NCBI GenBank assembly: GCA_051453625.1
Contig: JBOZIK010000001.1
Coordinates: forward strand, 87,310,012 to 87,374,011
Origin: Welwitschia mirabilis
Lineage: Eukaryota; Gnetophyta; Gnetopsida; Welwitschiales
DNA length: 64,000 nucleotides
Reading direction: 5' to 3'
How positions within the stretch are numbered: the stretch's first letter is position 1; each line of letters opens with the position of its first letter. Positions 37,103 through 48,099 of this stretch are shown one piece after another. The position numbers and the translations under genes are program-made. The notes beneath the pieces were generated by a model, which saw only the letters and a program-made list of their open reading frames with translations, was not told where the DNA came from and did no database searches.

Positions 37103-38289
37103 AGTTGGAAGTTCCTTAAAAAAACCCCCCTTTTGAATTTTTGAGAAAAATGATTGATGAATTCTAAGTCCATCTAGCATGTGAATGCATTGGATCATTT
37201 AATTCAATATTAAAATGTAATAATAAGTTGTATCACTTAGCACAAATACTTATCCCAATATGTGTAACAAGGGAATAACTTTATCAAACTCTTACCTACC
37301 ATGTGTAACTGTAGGATCATTTCATCAAATTATTCCTTAATATTAATGTTCATACATTATTTAAAATTGTAAAACAAAAATCATTGCCAAATTTTTATAT
37401 CTATGTGATACAATGTTGTATCTTTATGTAGATGGTTATAATTATCATTTCTCCCTGTTAACTACAATGTCAAGGATGTGTTTTTTTTTGTAAAAGTAAG
37501 AAATCTCCTCCTCTTTCATGTATTAGTTAAAAAATTTACCAATTTGTACTATTTTAGATAATAAAATAAATAATAGTAATCATTCTATTATTAAATCACG
37601 GATGAAGTGGAACTTAATGTTAATAATTATTATGCAATTATGCATTAGTGGATTCTTGGAAATTGTTAGGATATATATATATATATATTCTTAATTATAA
37701 TTGCAATCTTAATAAATAGTAATTATAACCATTTTCTCTTATGATTAAAAGTGATAAAATAAATTACCTATTGGTATACTAAAGTAAAAAGGAATATTTT
37801 CCATCAACATTACAAATCTAATGCTACTTTTTTTTTTTAAATTAATGAAACCTATCCAANNNNNNNNNNNNNNNNNNNNNNNNNNNNNNNNNNNNNNNNN
37901 NNNNNNNNNNNNNNNNNNNNNNNNNNNNNNNNNNNNNNNNNNNNNNNNNNNNNNNNNNNNNNNNNNNNNNNNNNNNNNNNNNNNNNNNNNNNNNNNNNNN
38001 NNNNNNNNNNNNNNNNNNNNNNNNNNNGAATAAATATGTGGAGAAGTGATTATGTGGTAAATTAAGCTACCAATCATGGATTAGTGAAGATCCTTATCAA
38101 CTAGTATACATTTAATGTCCTTTAAAAACTTTGCATTATTTGACAAGGTTGTTGAAATTGGCTTGAACTAGTACATCTAAAAATGCATAAGAATCTTAAA
38201 GCATATTTACATTAGTTCAAAAATATACCTTTGGAAGATTAACTGATTTTTATTCCTAATTAATAGATGATTTGATCTAATTTTTTCAT
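37103..38289 (-). other. 3' part of element D with a 168-N gap
   Basis: RNase H of D is expected here. I see no certain motif. An assembly gap (37860-38027) removes part of it. An (AT)n run lies near 37671-37687. The short frames across the gap are artefacts of N. Confidence 0.4.
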
Positions 38290-39000
38290 TTCTAAGTCTT
38301 TCATTTGTCTTGTCTAAAATTTTAATCTAAAAAACTATTAATATGATTAAAATCAATGTCATCAATATAAACTAGGAAAAAATCACTTTCTTGTTCATTC
38401 TCTTTTCATGCAAGATATTATCTACCAAAAATTTTGCATAACCTTACTTTTGTAAGTATTGATCTAATGTGAAAACCATGTCAGGTACCTGTTTTAAATC
38501 ATATAACTCTTTTCAATGAATAAATATGTTATTTTTATCTAGCATAAAAATTATTTATATTATGATATGTATAATTTTTATTTAAGGTACCAACTTAAGA
38601 AAGTATAATTTAAATCAATGTATTAAACTATTATATTGATCTTTATTCAAGAGGTAAGAAATACCTAGAAATTTCTAATATAAGCTATAATCAATGTAGA
38701 TCTATTTCATAAAAATATTTACTAGAAGTTTATCTTTGTATTCACTTATGATATGGTATGGGTTGTAATTTATTCTATAAATCTACTTGATATAATAATG
38801 TTTTTGTTTTGAATATGTAGTAATAGAATCCAATTATTATACTTCTATATCTACCAAATTTATTCTTGCATGGAATCTAACCAATGTGCTGAATCTTTTG
38901 GATCTTCATACCTAAGTGGATACTCTTGCATAAATTTTATGTCTATTGTAAGATGTTTTCTAATAAAATTTATATAATTTATTTTATTCAATTTTCTAAA
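38290..39000 (-). pseudogene. pol: Copia reverse transcriptase remnant (element D)
   Basis: The minus strand shows DPKDSAHWLDSMQE (about 38880-38925), the usual opening helix of copia RT (SxxWLxAMxxE). Then come SYDLKQVPDMVFTLDQYLQK (about 38440-38510; consensus LYGLKQAPRxWY) and VYIDDIDF with YIDD at 38358-38369. Stops occur throughout. The upstream end stops at the C insertion at 39298. Confidence 0.75.
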
Positions 39001-39925
39001 TTATGTAGAATATTATATTTATCTATAGGTTCCTATTCCACTTATAGCTGAATCTATGGTGTCTTCAATTCTATGCTTTATTGGATTTTGTTTCATTTTT
39101 ATCTATATTAGCTATCATTCATACTATCTACATAATCTAAAAATATTTCTATAGCTAGAGTGGGATCAATGGAAAGTTATTTATCTTAAAGAAAATTATT
39201 ATTACAATGATGATTATCATTAATATTATTTTTATTTTTAATATTTTATAAATAGTGTAGAAATCATAACTTTTAGAATAATTTTGTAAGGACATAACTG
39301 ATAGGATCGAGAACGCTAGAGGGGGGGATGAATAGGTTCTAAAAAATAATCAAAATCATGATATAATAAAAACTTTCTCAAAATAACTTGCTAGTAAAAT
39401 CGTGCATACAAAGAAAAACTAAAAGTATTCAAAGTAATGAAATTGGAAGAAAGCATAAAATACCAAATAAATGCACCCAAGATTTCACAGTGGTTCAAGA
39501 AACCCCCTACTCTACTCTTGATGACAAGCTTATCCTTAAGCTTGATCCAGATCTTTGTTAACTCTTCTAGGTATTGCAAGTTCACTTATAATATTTACAA
39601 ATGGACTTTTAAAGGATGAGTTTAAACCTTTCCAGTTGGACTTTTGTAGGCTTAGTCTTAACATTCAGAGGATGTAATAGTAATGGTAAGAATGCCTTAA
39701 TGCCTAAATATCACTAATTATTTGGTACAATGATATCAATGGAGCTCTTCTCCTATAGATAATACCACAATGAAGTGTAAGATATAATATTGAATGTACA
39801 GATACAACAAATAATAGAACTTCTTTGGTTAGGAGTACAAATGCTAAGATCCAACAATGATTATCACAAGATTTTATTACTTTGATCAAGAGTTAAAAAA
39901 GGTTCTTTATTCTTATCTATCTTGG

Positions 39926-39934
39926 CTATTTATA
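39926..39934 (-). promoter_or_regulatory. LTR TATA box (C, 3' LTR)
   Basis: TATAAATAG on the minus strand, identical to that at the matching site in A and in C's 5' LTR. Confidence 0.6.
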
Positions 39935-40009
39935 TTAGAAGACTTTTAGGATTTATTACAATTAAAAATGTACTTCCAATGGTTATAAATATCTAAAAAT
40001 TATTATCTA

Positions 40010-40075
40010 ATGGATACATAATGAATACATAATGGATACAAAATGGATACAAAATGGATACAAAATGGATAAAAA
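40010..40075. repeat. 11-bp minisatellite in LTR
   Basis: Six tandem units of ATGGATACAAA with small variations. The partner LTR has three units (47367-47399). Confidence 0.85.
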
Positions 40076-40693
40076 ATTTTAGTTCCATTCCGACTGGTTG
40101 ACTACTTAAAAGTTTGATTGACCCCATCTGGTATTGTGATTTACATAGGTCATTCAAGTGAAGTTTTTAGTTACCCTAGATTCTTATGGCTCCATGTCTG
40201 GTTAACCCCTTAAGATCTGATCAACCCTCATTCAGTTACTTACAATTCTATCTGGTCACCTGCTAGTCCTGATAAAAGATCATTTTAATTTTTTACATTA
40301 GGTCTAGTTGACCCCTTTAGGTGTCTGATTGACTCCATAATGATTGGCTTGAGGATATCAGTTGCATAATGTTCAAGTTTGGTCAACTTCTTAATAATCT
40401 GTTTAGGCATGTTATTCTCAAGATTATAGATCTAGTTAATCCCATAAGAAATATAGTCAGCCCTTTAATTTCAGTTTAATATTGAGAGTATGCTCAAGGT
40501 GCAGTCGATCCCTTGAAAGTCTGGTTAACACCTTAAGAGGATAAGTGGACTTGAGAGGTTTCTAGTGATTAGATTTTGATATTCATGGCTTTAGTATCTA
40601 ACCTAAAAGTTGTTAACATTTTCTACATAGGATACATAAAATTTTTACCCAAAAACATTAGTTTAACATCAATTATCAAAACATAATCTAATA

Positions 40694-41574
40694 ATCTATT
40701 TCTTTGACATTGATGGCAAGTAATACTTAGTTCTAAAAATAATTAAGACTGATAAAAATCCCCCTTACAAAATTCTTAACATTCTTTGAAAAATATTAAG
40801 TCTTTTAAAATCAATTTAAGACATTTTTATAAATCTAATTTTGTGCCTTAAAAATAATTTAAGGTGTGCATTTAGAGAGTTAAGAACACAATATGTCTGA
40901 AAAAAACTTTTTGATCATATAAATTTTGTCACTTTGATTATTAACATTTATTGTAAATATAGAATTACATCATACAATATTTTAAATAGTTGAAGTACAT
41001 TTCATATATAAGATAAACATCATGTAGATTCTTAATATTCATCATTGATAAATGTTAAGCTCATATGGATCTTTAAGTTACACAAAAATATTTAAGAAAC
41101 CAATTTGAAAATATAAAACTAAGTGGATTTTTATAAGCATTACAAAGAGATATATAACTAATTCTCCCCCTTTTTACATTAATGTTAAATAAGAGAACAA
41201 AATCATGTAAGCACAACTATAAGTAAATAATCAATATGAAAAAATGAAGATAGATTATACAGTTTTTATTTGGCAAGAAAAATTCTACTCTACACTACTA
41301 GCTTTCACTGAAGGCACTACATAACTGAGAGGTTTTAGGTGACCAAGATTTTATGTTAGACAACCAACCACATCTAGTCAACCAAATCCTCAAATCAAGG
41401 GTTCAGTCTATCCTCCTGCAATCAGCCATAGCATAGAGAAATAACTCCTAGTTCATTTCTGAGATGAAGAAAAGTATTAAAATTTAAGTATTTAGTAATA
41501 ATTTCTGTCAACTGTTGGTCTATACTCATAAAGTTCATAGAGATGTATTATTTTTCTACTTGATCTCTTAGGAA
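40694..41574 (-). other. 3' untranslated region of element C
   Basis: Non-coding DNA between RNase H and the 3' LTR. Two AAGGGGGA-type purine tracts (minus sense, near 40762 and 41167) and a weaker one next to the LTR are the remains of polypurine tracts. Confidence 0.5.
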
Positions 41575-41960
41575 ATGATGCCTTAGCTCAATATTTTTAG
41601 TTATTAAGTGCTAAATAGGATTTTTTGATATGTTTATAGCACTAGTATTATTATAAAGAATAGGAACTTGTTCAAAATTAATACCAAAATACTTTAGCAT
41701 TTCTTTCATCCATAAAAGATGAGTAAAACAACTACCTACTACAATATATTCTGCTTTTATAGTTGAGAGAGATATGGAGTTTTTTTTCTTACTTGCCCAT
41801 TCTAATAAACATGAACCTAATAGAAAATAATTTCCACTTGTGCTCTTTCTATCATCTTTACAACTAACCCAATCCACATCACTAAAACCTACACGTTTGA
41901 AAGATGTCTTTATAGGATACCATAAGTCATAATCACATGTATCTTTTACATAACTGATTA
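41575..41960 (-). pseudogene. pol: Copia RNase H remnant (element C)
   Basis: An 88-codon open stretch (41611-41877) reads DWVSCKDDRKSTSGNYFLLG, then LEWASKK, SLSTIKAEYIVVGS and LWMKEML, all family-typical. The Asp of SDxDW and the Glu of KAEY remain. The Asp of the CDN block is Asn (LYNNTSAI). It would degrade the RNA strand during cDNA synthesis. Confidence 0.85.
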
Positions 41961-43470
41961 TTCTTTTTACTACTTATAAATGTGATTCTTTTGATTGGGA
42001 TTAATACCCTACACACACTCTAATACTAAACATAATATTTGGTCTACTTATAGTCAAATATACTAAACTACCTATCATACTCATGTAGAGATTTTGATCC
42101 ATTAGTTTACCATTTTCATTCAAATTTACTTTACATGATGTAGACATAAGAGTGTTAGTTGTTTTTATATTTTGTAATACAAAATATCTGATTAAGTCTT
42201 TTGCATATTTGGATTGAAAAATAAATGTTTAATCTTTTGATTGCTTAATCTCTAATCTACGAAATGTTTTTACTTCACAAAGCATACTCATTTTAAAATG
42301 AGTTGTCATAATAGTTGCAAATTCTCTTGAAAACTTTTCATTTGAGGCATCGAAAATAATATCATCTACATAAATCTGTATAATGATGAAATCCTTTTTC
42401 AAGTTTCTNNNNNNNNNNNNNNNNNNNNNNNNNNNNNNNNNNNNNNNNNNNNNNNNNNNNNNNNNNNNNNNNNNNNNNNNNNNNNNNNNNNNNNNNNNNN
42501 NNNNNNNNNNNNNNNNNNNNNNNNNNNNNNNNNNNNNNNNNNNNNNNNNNNNNNNNNNNNNNNNNNNNNNNNNNNNNNNNNNNNNNNNNNNNNNNNNNNN
42601 NNNNNNNNNNNNNNNNNNNNNNNNNNNNNNNNNNNNNNNNNNNNNNNNNNNNNNNNNNNNNNNNNNNNNNNNNNNNNNNNNNNNNNNNNNNNNNNNNNNN
42701 NNNNNNNNNNNNNNNNNNNNNNNNNNNNNNNNNNNNNNNNNNNNNNNNNNNNNNNNNNNNNNNNNNNNNNNNNNNNNNNNNNNNNNNNNNNNNNNNNNNN
42801 NNNNNNNNNNNNNNNNNNNNNNNNNNNNNNNNNNNNNNNNNNNNNNNNNNNNNNNNNNNNNNNNNNNNNNNNNNNNNNNNNNNNNNNNNNNNNNNNNNNN
42901 NNNNNNNNNNNNNNNNNNNNNNNNNNNNNNNNNNNNNNNNNNNNNNNNNNNCTTAATTCTATACACATAATTAGTTTTATAAGGATCAACAAAATCTTAT
43001 GGTTACTCTGCATAGAATTCTTTATTTAAATTACCATTTATAAAAGCACTCTTCACATCCATTTGTTAAACTTTGAAATTTTTATAGGCTGCAAAAGACA
43101 AAAACATTCTAATGCTATCTAGCCTTACAATAGGAGTAAAAGTATCACCTACATGAATGCCTTATATTTGATTATAATTTTTTGCTACTAATCTTTTCTT
43201 GTTGTTAATGACATTGTTTTTTCATCACATTTGTTTTTAAAACTCCACTTAGTTCTAATGATATTTTTATCTTTTGGCATTTATACAAGCTTTCAATTAT
43301 CATTCCTCTTAAATTGTTATAGCCCATCTTGCATTTCTATTACCCATTCCTCATGAATTTCAGCTTCTTCAAATTTCTTGGGTTCTATTTTTGAAATAAA
43401 ATAAATGTAAGCATACAAATTCTTCATAGAACCTCTTGTCTTTATTTTTGAATCATCTTCTCTAATAATA
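41961..43470 (-). pseudogene. pol: Copia reverse transcriptase remnant (element C)
   Basis: Right of the gap the minus strand reads DFVDPYKTNYVYRIK (about 42955-43000; consensus GFxDPxxPxHVYKLK). Left of the gap it resumes NLKKDFIIIQIYVDDIIFDA with an intact YVDD at 42361-42372. Next come FKMSMLCEVKTFRRLEIKQ and MIGSLVYLTISRPNI (about 42060). The missing middle is hidden by 543 N. Stops are scattered. Confidence 0.85.
42409..42951. other. Assembly gap, 543 N, inside element C RT
   Basis: The flanking RT residues are only about 43 codons apart in element B and in the family, so about 130 bp is expected rather than 543. See findings. Confidence 0.9.
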
Positions 43471-43639
43471 GATTCTAAAAAATGATCTTTTAATAATTTG
43501 GGATTTTTTGGTGTGCCTTCTTTTGATGGAACTTCATTACTTTTAGTAGTTACTTCATTAGTTATGGGATGCTTGTAGTTATGACTTCCTCTTCATCTGT
43601 GTAGTTTGATCTTATGTTAATATTATCAATTTACACATT

Positions 43640-44690
43640 TATTAACTTTTATATCATTAAAATTCTCTTGTTGAAAACATGATAGACTCTACTTATAGTT
43701 GAGTAATCCAAAAAGATGGCTTCATTAGCTTTAGACTCAAATTTACTTAAATTTTCTCTATCTTTTAGCACATAGAATTTACTTCTGAAGATTTTAAAAT
43801 ATGAAACATTAGGTTGTATTCCTTTCCATAAATCATATGGCATTTTATCTATACTGGGCCTAAGATATACTCTGTTAATAATGTAGCATGTTGTGCTAAC
43901 TGCCTCAGCCTAAAAAGATTTATAGATTTCCTTATCATTTAACATGGTTCATGCCATTTCTTGGAGAACTTTGTTCTTTCTTTCAGCTATGCCATTTTTT
44001 TGTGGTGTCATTGGGGCTGAATATTGATGATCAATTCCATTATCAATGCAATATTTCTCAAAAAAGAAAAAAAATGGTTTTCAAATTCACCACCATGTTT
44101 ACTTCTTTTTTTTTTTATTGTACATCCTTTCTTGTTTTAAATCTTTTTGCATATCTCAAACTAGTATTTGTAAGCTTCAAACTTGTTTGATAAGAAGGAT
44201 ACCCAAGTATATTTAGAGAAGTTATCAACCATAGCGAGAAAATAACATTTTCCACCTAGACTTTGAGTTTAAATGGGACTTACCAGACCCATATGAATAA
44301 GCTCTAATGGCATAGATGTGGAAGTCTAGTTTTTACTTTTATGTAAAGTCCTTATTGGTTTTCCCTTTTGGTATGAATCACATAAGACTGGTTTTTCTAC
44401 ATTTATCTTAGGGATACCTTTCATAATATTTTTATGAATAATTATTTTTAACTAATCATAATTAACATGACCTAATCATTTATGCCAAATCTCTTCTCGA
44501 GGAACATTTAAAAAATAACATGGAGAAAATTATTAATCTATACTATATAAAATGTTTATTCTAATTGATCTAAGAATTACATCATTATATTTCCCATGTA
44601 AGATTTCCTGTTTTGATTTATTGAAGACTACCTAGTGACCTTTATCACAAATTTAACTAGTGCTTAATAAATTATGATTTAAACCATTTA
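43640..44690 (-). pseudogene. pol: Copia integrase remnant (element C)
   Basis: Minus-strand blocks in order: HVNYDQLK-like zinc-finger region (about 44450), AMVDNFSKYTWVSFLSNKFE (about 44180-44235), SKHGGEFEN (about 44077-44103), QKNGIAERKNKVLQEMA (about 43955-44005), INRVYLRPSIDKMPYDLWKG, and KFESKANEAIFLDYSTISRV in the 64-codon open stretch 43649-43843. The Asp of SDHGGEFEN is Lys, so the DDE triad is broken. The Glu of AERKN remains. Confidence 0.85.
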
Positions 44691-44880
44691 CATACAAAAC
44701 TTCATTAATTATGTAAAGGTTACCTCCACCAATACATTTAATGACTTCTATTTTTGCTCTTCTATTATCATCAAATGTCACCTCTCCTCCATTAAAGTTG
44801 CTTAATTACTTGAACCTAGATTTATCTCCTATCATATGCCTTAAACACTCACTATCTAGATACTAGCTACTACTATTTGA
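44690..44880 (-). pseudogene. pol: Copia aspartic protease remnant (element C)
   Basis: The minus strand reads YLDSECLRHMIGDKSRF near 44800-44860. The catalytic DSG is DSE and the preceding Trp is a stop, as in element A. VLYVNGLNHNLLS follows (about 44670-44710), the usual C-terminal side of the domain. Confidence 0.8.
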
Positions 44881-45030
44881 AAACTTAAAAGTTGTCTGAA
44901 TTAAAACACTTTTAAGATTATTGGCTTTTATCCACATAGTATTTTTAGACTTATGTGATACATCACCTTTTGGAATAAATTTAAAAAGAAAAGTACTAAC
45001 TAAGTTTAAGAATAACATTAATTTCCTAGC

Positions 45031-45797
45031 NNNNNNNNNNNNNNNNNNNNNNNNNNNNNNNNNNNNNNNNNNNNNNNNNNNNNNNNNNNNNNNNNNNNNN
45101 NNNNNNNNNNNNNNNNNNNNNNNNNNNNNNNNNNNNNNNNNNNNNNNNNNNNNNNNNNNNNNNNNNNNNNNNNNNNNNNNNNNNNNNNNNNNNNNNNNNN
45201 NNNNNNNNNNNNNNNNNNNNNNNNNNNNNNNNNNNNNNNNNNNNNNNNNNNNNNNNNNNNNNNNNNNNNNNNNNNNNNNNNNNNNNNNNNNNNNNNNNNN
45301 NNNNNNNNNNNNNNNNNNNNNNNNNNNNNNNNNNNNNNNNNNNNNNNNNNNNNNNNNNNNNNNNNNNNNNNNNNNNNNNNNNNNNNNNNNNNNNNNNNNN
45401 NNNNNNNNNNNNNNNNNNNNNNNNNNNNNNNNNNNNNNNNNNNNNNNNNNNNNNNNNNNNNNNNNNNNNNNNNNNNNNNNNNNNNNNNNNNNNNNNNNNN
45501 NNNNNNNNNNNNNNNNNNNNNNNNNNNNNNNNNNNNNNNNNNNNNNNNNNNNNNNNNNNNNNNNNNNNNNNNNNNNNNNNNNNNNNNNNNNNNNNNNNNN
45601 NNNNNNNNNNNNNNNNNNNNNNNNNNNNNNNNNNNNNNNNNNNNNNNNNNNNNNNNNNNNNNNNNNNNNNNNNNNNNNNNNNNNNNNNNNNNNNNNNNNN
45701 NNNNNNNNNNNNNNNNNNNNNNNNNNNNNNNNNNNNNNNNNNNNNNNNNNNNNNNNNNNNNNNNNNNNNNNNNNNNNNNNNNNNNNNNNNNNNNNNN
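45031..45797. other. Assembly gap, 767 N, inside element C gag
   Basis: The matching flanks in element A (about 605 and 624) are only about 18 bp apart. The gap therefore hides an insertion or is wrongly sized. Confidence 0.9.
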
Positions 45798-45999
45798 AAT
45801 GATCAATTTTTGCACAGAAATAACAAGTAACTTTTGAGAATATTTTACTATGCCATGTTACTTTATTTTGCTGATTTTGAGATTTTTATGAGATGAACCC
45901 AATACTTGACTTGTTACCAATAGGTTTCTAAACTTTAAGCATCTATTCTAATTTGAAAGAGCCATTAGAAAATTTATTAATAAATTGAGATAACTATTT

Positions 46000-46231
46000 T
46001 TGCTGTAGGATGAGATTAGAGTTTTGTGATTTGATCTTCTTAGATCTTGATTTCATTTCCTCCTTNNNNNNNNNNNNNNNNNNNNNNNNNNNNNNNNNNN
46101 NNNNNNNNNNNNNNNNNNNNNNNNNNNNNNNNNNNNNNNNNNNNNNNNNNNNNNNNNNNNNNNNNTTGCTGTAGGATGAGATTAGAGTTTTTTGATTTGA
46201 TCTTCTTAGATCTTGATTTCATTTCCTCCTT
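46000..46231. other. 66-bp duplicated flanks around a 100-N gap
   Basis: 46000-46065 and 46166-46231 are identical except for one base, and the gap between them is exactly 100 N. This is how an unmerged contig overlap looks. Element A has this sequence once. Confidence 0.9.
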
Positions 46232-46649
46232 TTCCTTGGTGAGATATTTTACAATCTTGTTTAGATCTTTTATCCTTTTAGCTAACTTTTCACATTCTAG
46301 GTATAGTTCTTGATAACTGTCTTCTAGCTCATTCTGTTATTCATCAATCACATCTAAATCATCTTGCTCTGATGTATTGGGTAAATTCTGTAAGGGAAGA
46401 ATAATTACCATAAAATAAAGTCTCCCATATTTATTAGATTTTTGAACTAATCTTGTAGCACTTTCACTTGACTCTTTTGCATTTCCACTATTTGTATTTT
46501 ATTTGAAAATATATCCACATACTATCCAAAATATATAAATAAAAGTATAGATATCTAAGAAGGACATATTTGAAAAATCAATAGAGGGATTTCTCATATT
46601 TGGGTTATAGATTCTAGACTAGTTAAAATTTATTAATGGACTTAACTTA

Positions 46650-46661
46650 GCTCTGATACCA
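46650..46661 (-). promoter_or_regulatory. Primer-binding site, tRNA-Met type (element C)
   Basis: The minus strand reads TGGTATCAGAGC, a perfect copia initiator tRNA-Met primer site, two bases inside the LTR. Confidence 0.9.
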
Positions 46662-46663
46662 AT

Positions 46664-48038
46664 TGATAGGATTGAGAACCTTGCGGGGATCAATTAGTTC
46701 TAAAAAAATTAACCAAAATCAAATATAATAAAACTTTCTCAAAATAAGTTACTAATAAAATCATGCATATAAAGAAAAACTAAAATTATTCAAAGTAATG
46801 AAATTGGCAAAAAGAATAAAATATTAAATAAATGCACAGGATTTATAGTGGTTCAAGAAACCCCTTACTCTAATCTTGATTATCAGCTTATCCTCAAACT
46901 TGATCCAGGTCTTTGTTAACTCTTCCAATTATTATAGGTTCAACTATATCCTTTACAAATGGACTTTTGGATGCTAATTTTCAACCTTACCAATTGGAAT
47001 TTTGAAGGCTTAGTTTCAACCTTTAGAGGATGTAATATTAATGGTAAGAATGCCTTGATGTATAAATATTACTCATTATTTGGTATAATGATTTTAATGC
47101 AACTCTTCTCCCATAGATAATACCACAATGAAGTGCAAGATCTAAACTTGAATGTACAAATACAATAAATAATGGAACTTTCTTGGTTAAGAGTATAAAT
47201 CCAAGATCCAGTAGTGAATATCACAAGATTTTAGTACTTTGATTAAGTGTCAAAAAAGATTCTTTAGTCTTTTATCTCTTTCTATTTATATTAGAAGGAT
47301 TTTAGGGTTTATTACAATTGAAAATGTGCTTCCAATGGCTATAAATATCTAGAAAACAAATATCTAATGGATACATAATAGATATAAAATGGATAAAAAA
47401 TTTTAGTTTCATTCTATCTGGTTGACCCCTTAAAAGTTCGTTGACCCTATCTGGTACTGTAACTTACACAGGTTACCCAAGTAAATTTTTCGGTTGCTTC
47501 TATTTTCAATGGCTTCATGTCTAGTCAACCCCTCAGAGTCTAGTTGACCCCCATCCAGTCACCTGCAATTTTGTCTAGTCACTTGCTAGTCCTGATAAAA
47601 GATCATTCCAATTTCTTACATCAGGTCTAGTCAATCCTTCAAGTATTTGGTTAACCCCATGACGATTGGATCAAGGATATTAGCTTCACAGTGCTTAGGT
47701 CTGGTTGATCACATCAAAGTTCTAATTGACTCCTNNNNNNTTAGTTTAGGAGTACTATTCTTAAAATTACACATTCAATTAACCCCATCAGATATTCGAT
47801 TGACCTCTTTGATTTCAATTTAATTTAAGAGTATGCTCCAGGTGTGGTTGACCCCTTGAAAGTTTGGTCGACTCCTCAAGAGGGTAAGTGGACTTGCTAG
47901 GTTTTTAGTGATTAGATTTTAACATTCATGGCTTCAGCATCTAACTTATAAGTTTTTAACATTTTCTACACAAGATACACAAAATGTTCTACATATAAAA
48001 CATTGTTTTAACATCAGTTGATAAAACATAATCTAATA
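46664..48038 (-). repeat. 5' LTR of element C
   Basis: It starts TGATAGGATTGAGAACC and ends ATAATCTAATA, paired with 39299-40693. Five exact TTGACC words occur between 47422 and 47853. Six N at 47735-47740. Confidence 0.9.
47282..47290 (-). promoter_or_regulatory. LTR TATA box (C, 5' LTR)
   Basis: TATAAATAG on the minus strand, the promoter copy of the element. Confidence 0.6.
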
Positions 48039-48099
48039 AAAACATCATCACTTTTCACTATTGTATAGATTTTCAAATTAAGAAATATATAACATTTAC

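Larger units (their letters stand above)
39299..40693 (-). repeat. 3' LTR of element C
   Basis: It starts TGATAGGATCGAG and ends ATAATCTAATA on the plus strand, paired with 46664-48038. It carries six 11-bp repeat units (40010-40075) against three in its partner, and many GTTGACC-like words. Confidence 0.9.
44880..46411 (-). pseudogene. gag: Copia gag, C-terminal half only (element C)
   Basis: The first Met at 46411 lies 239 bp from the primer site, exactly as in A. The coiled-coil-like segment KLAKRIKDLNKIVKYLTKEK (about 46230-46290) is shared with A. The zinc knuckle CYFCAKIDH (45798-45830) keeps both Cys and the His and then runs into the 767-N gap. The N-terminal UBN2-type half is absent. 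Two assembly gaps distort the apparent length. Confidence 0.7.
39299..48038 (-). mobile_element. Ty1/copia element C, complete but dead
   Basis: The element is flanked by LTRs of about 1.4 kb (39299-40693 and 46664-48038) and by the near-matching 5-bp sequences ATAAC and AAAAC (4 of 5), a plausible target duplication. The minus order is 5' LTR, primer site, short gag, protease, integrase, RT, RNase H, about 0.9 kb non-coding, 3' LTR. Same family as A. It inserted into D. Three larger gaps and one of 6 N (47735-47740) interrupt it. Confidence 0.9.

Noticed and set aside
37745-38077. Frames across 37.7-38.1 kb on both strands
   Set aside because: Frames created by the 168-N gap.
42229-43013. 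Long frames spanning 42.2-43.0 kb
   Set aside because: Most of their length is N. Only the RT ends either side of the gap are real.
44921-45815. Long frames of 265-293 codons
   Set aside because: They are almost entirely N from the 767-base gap.
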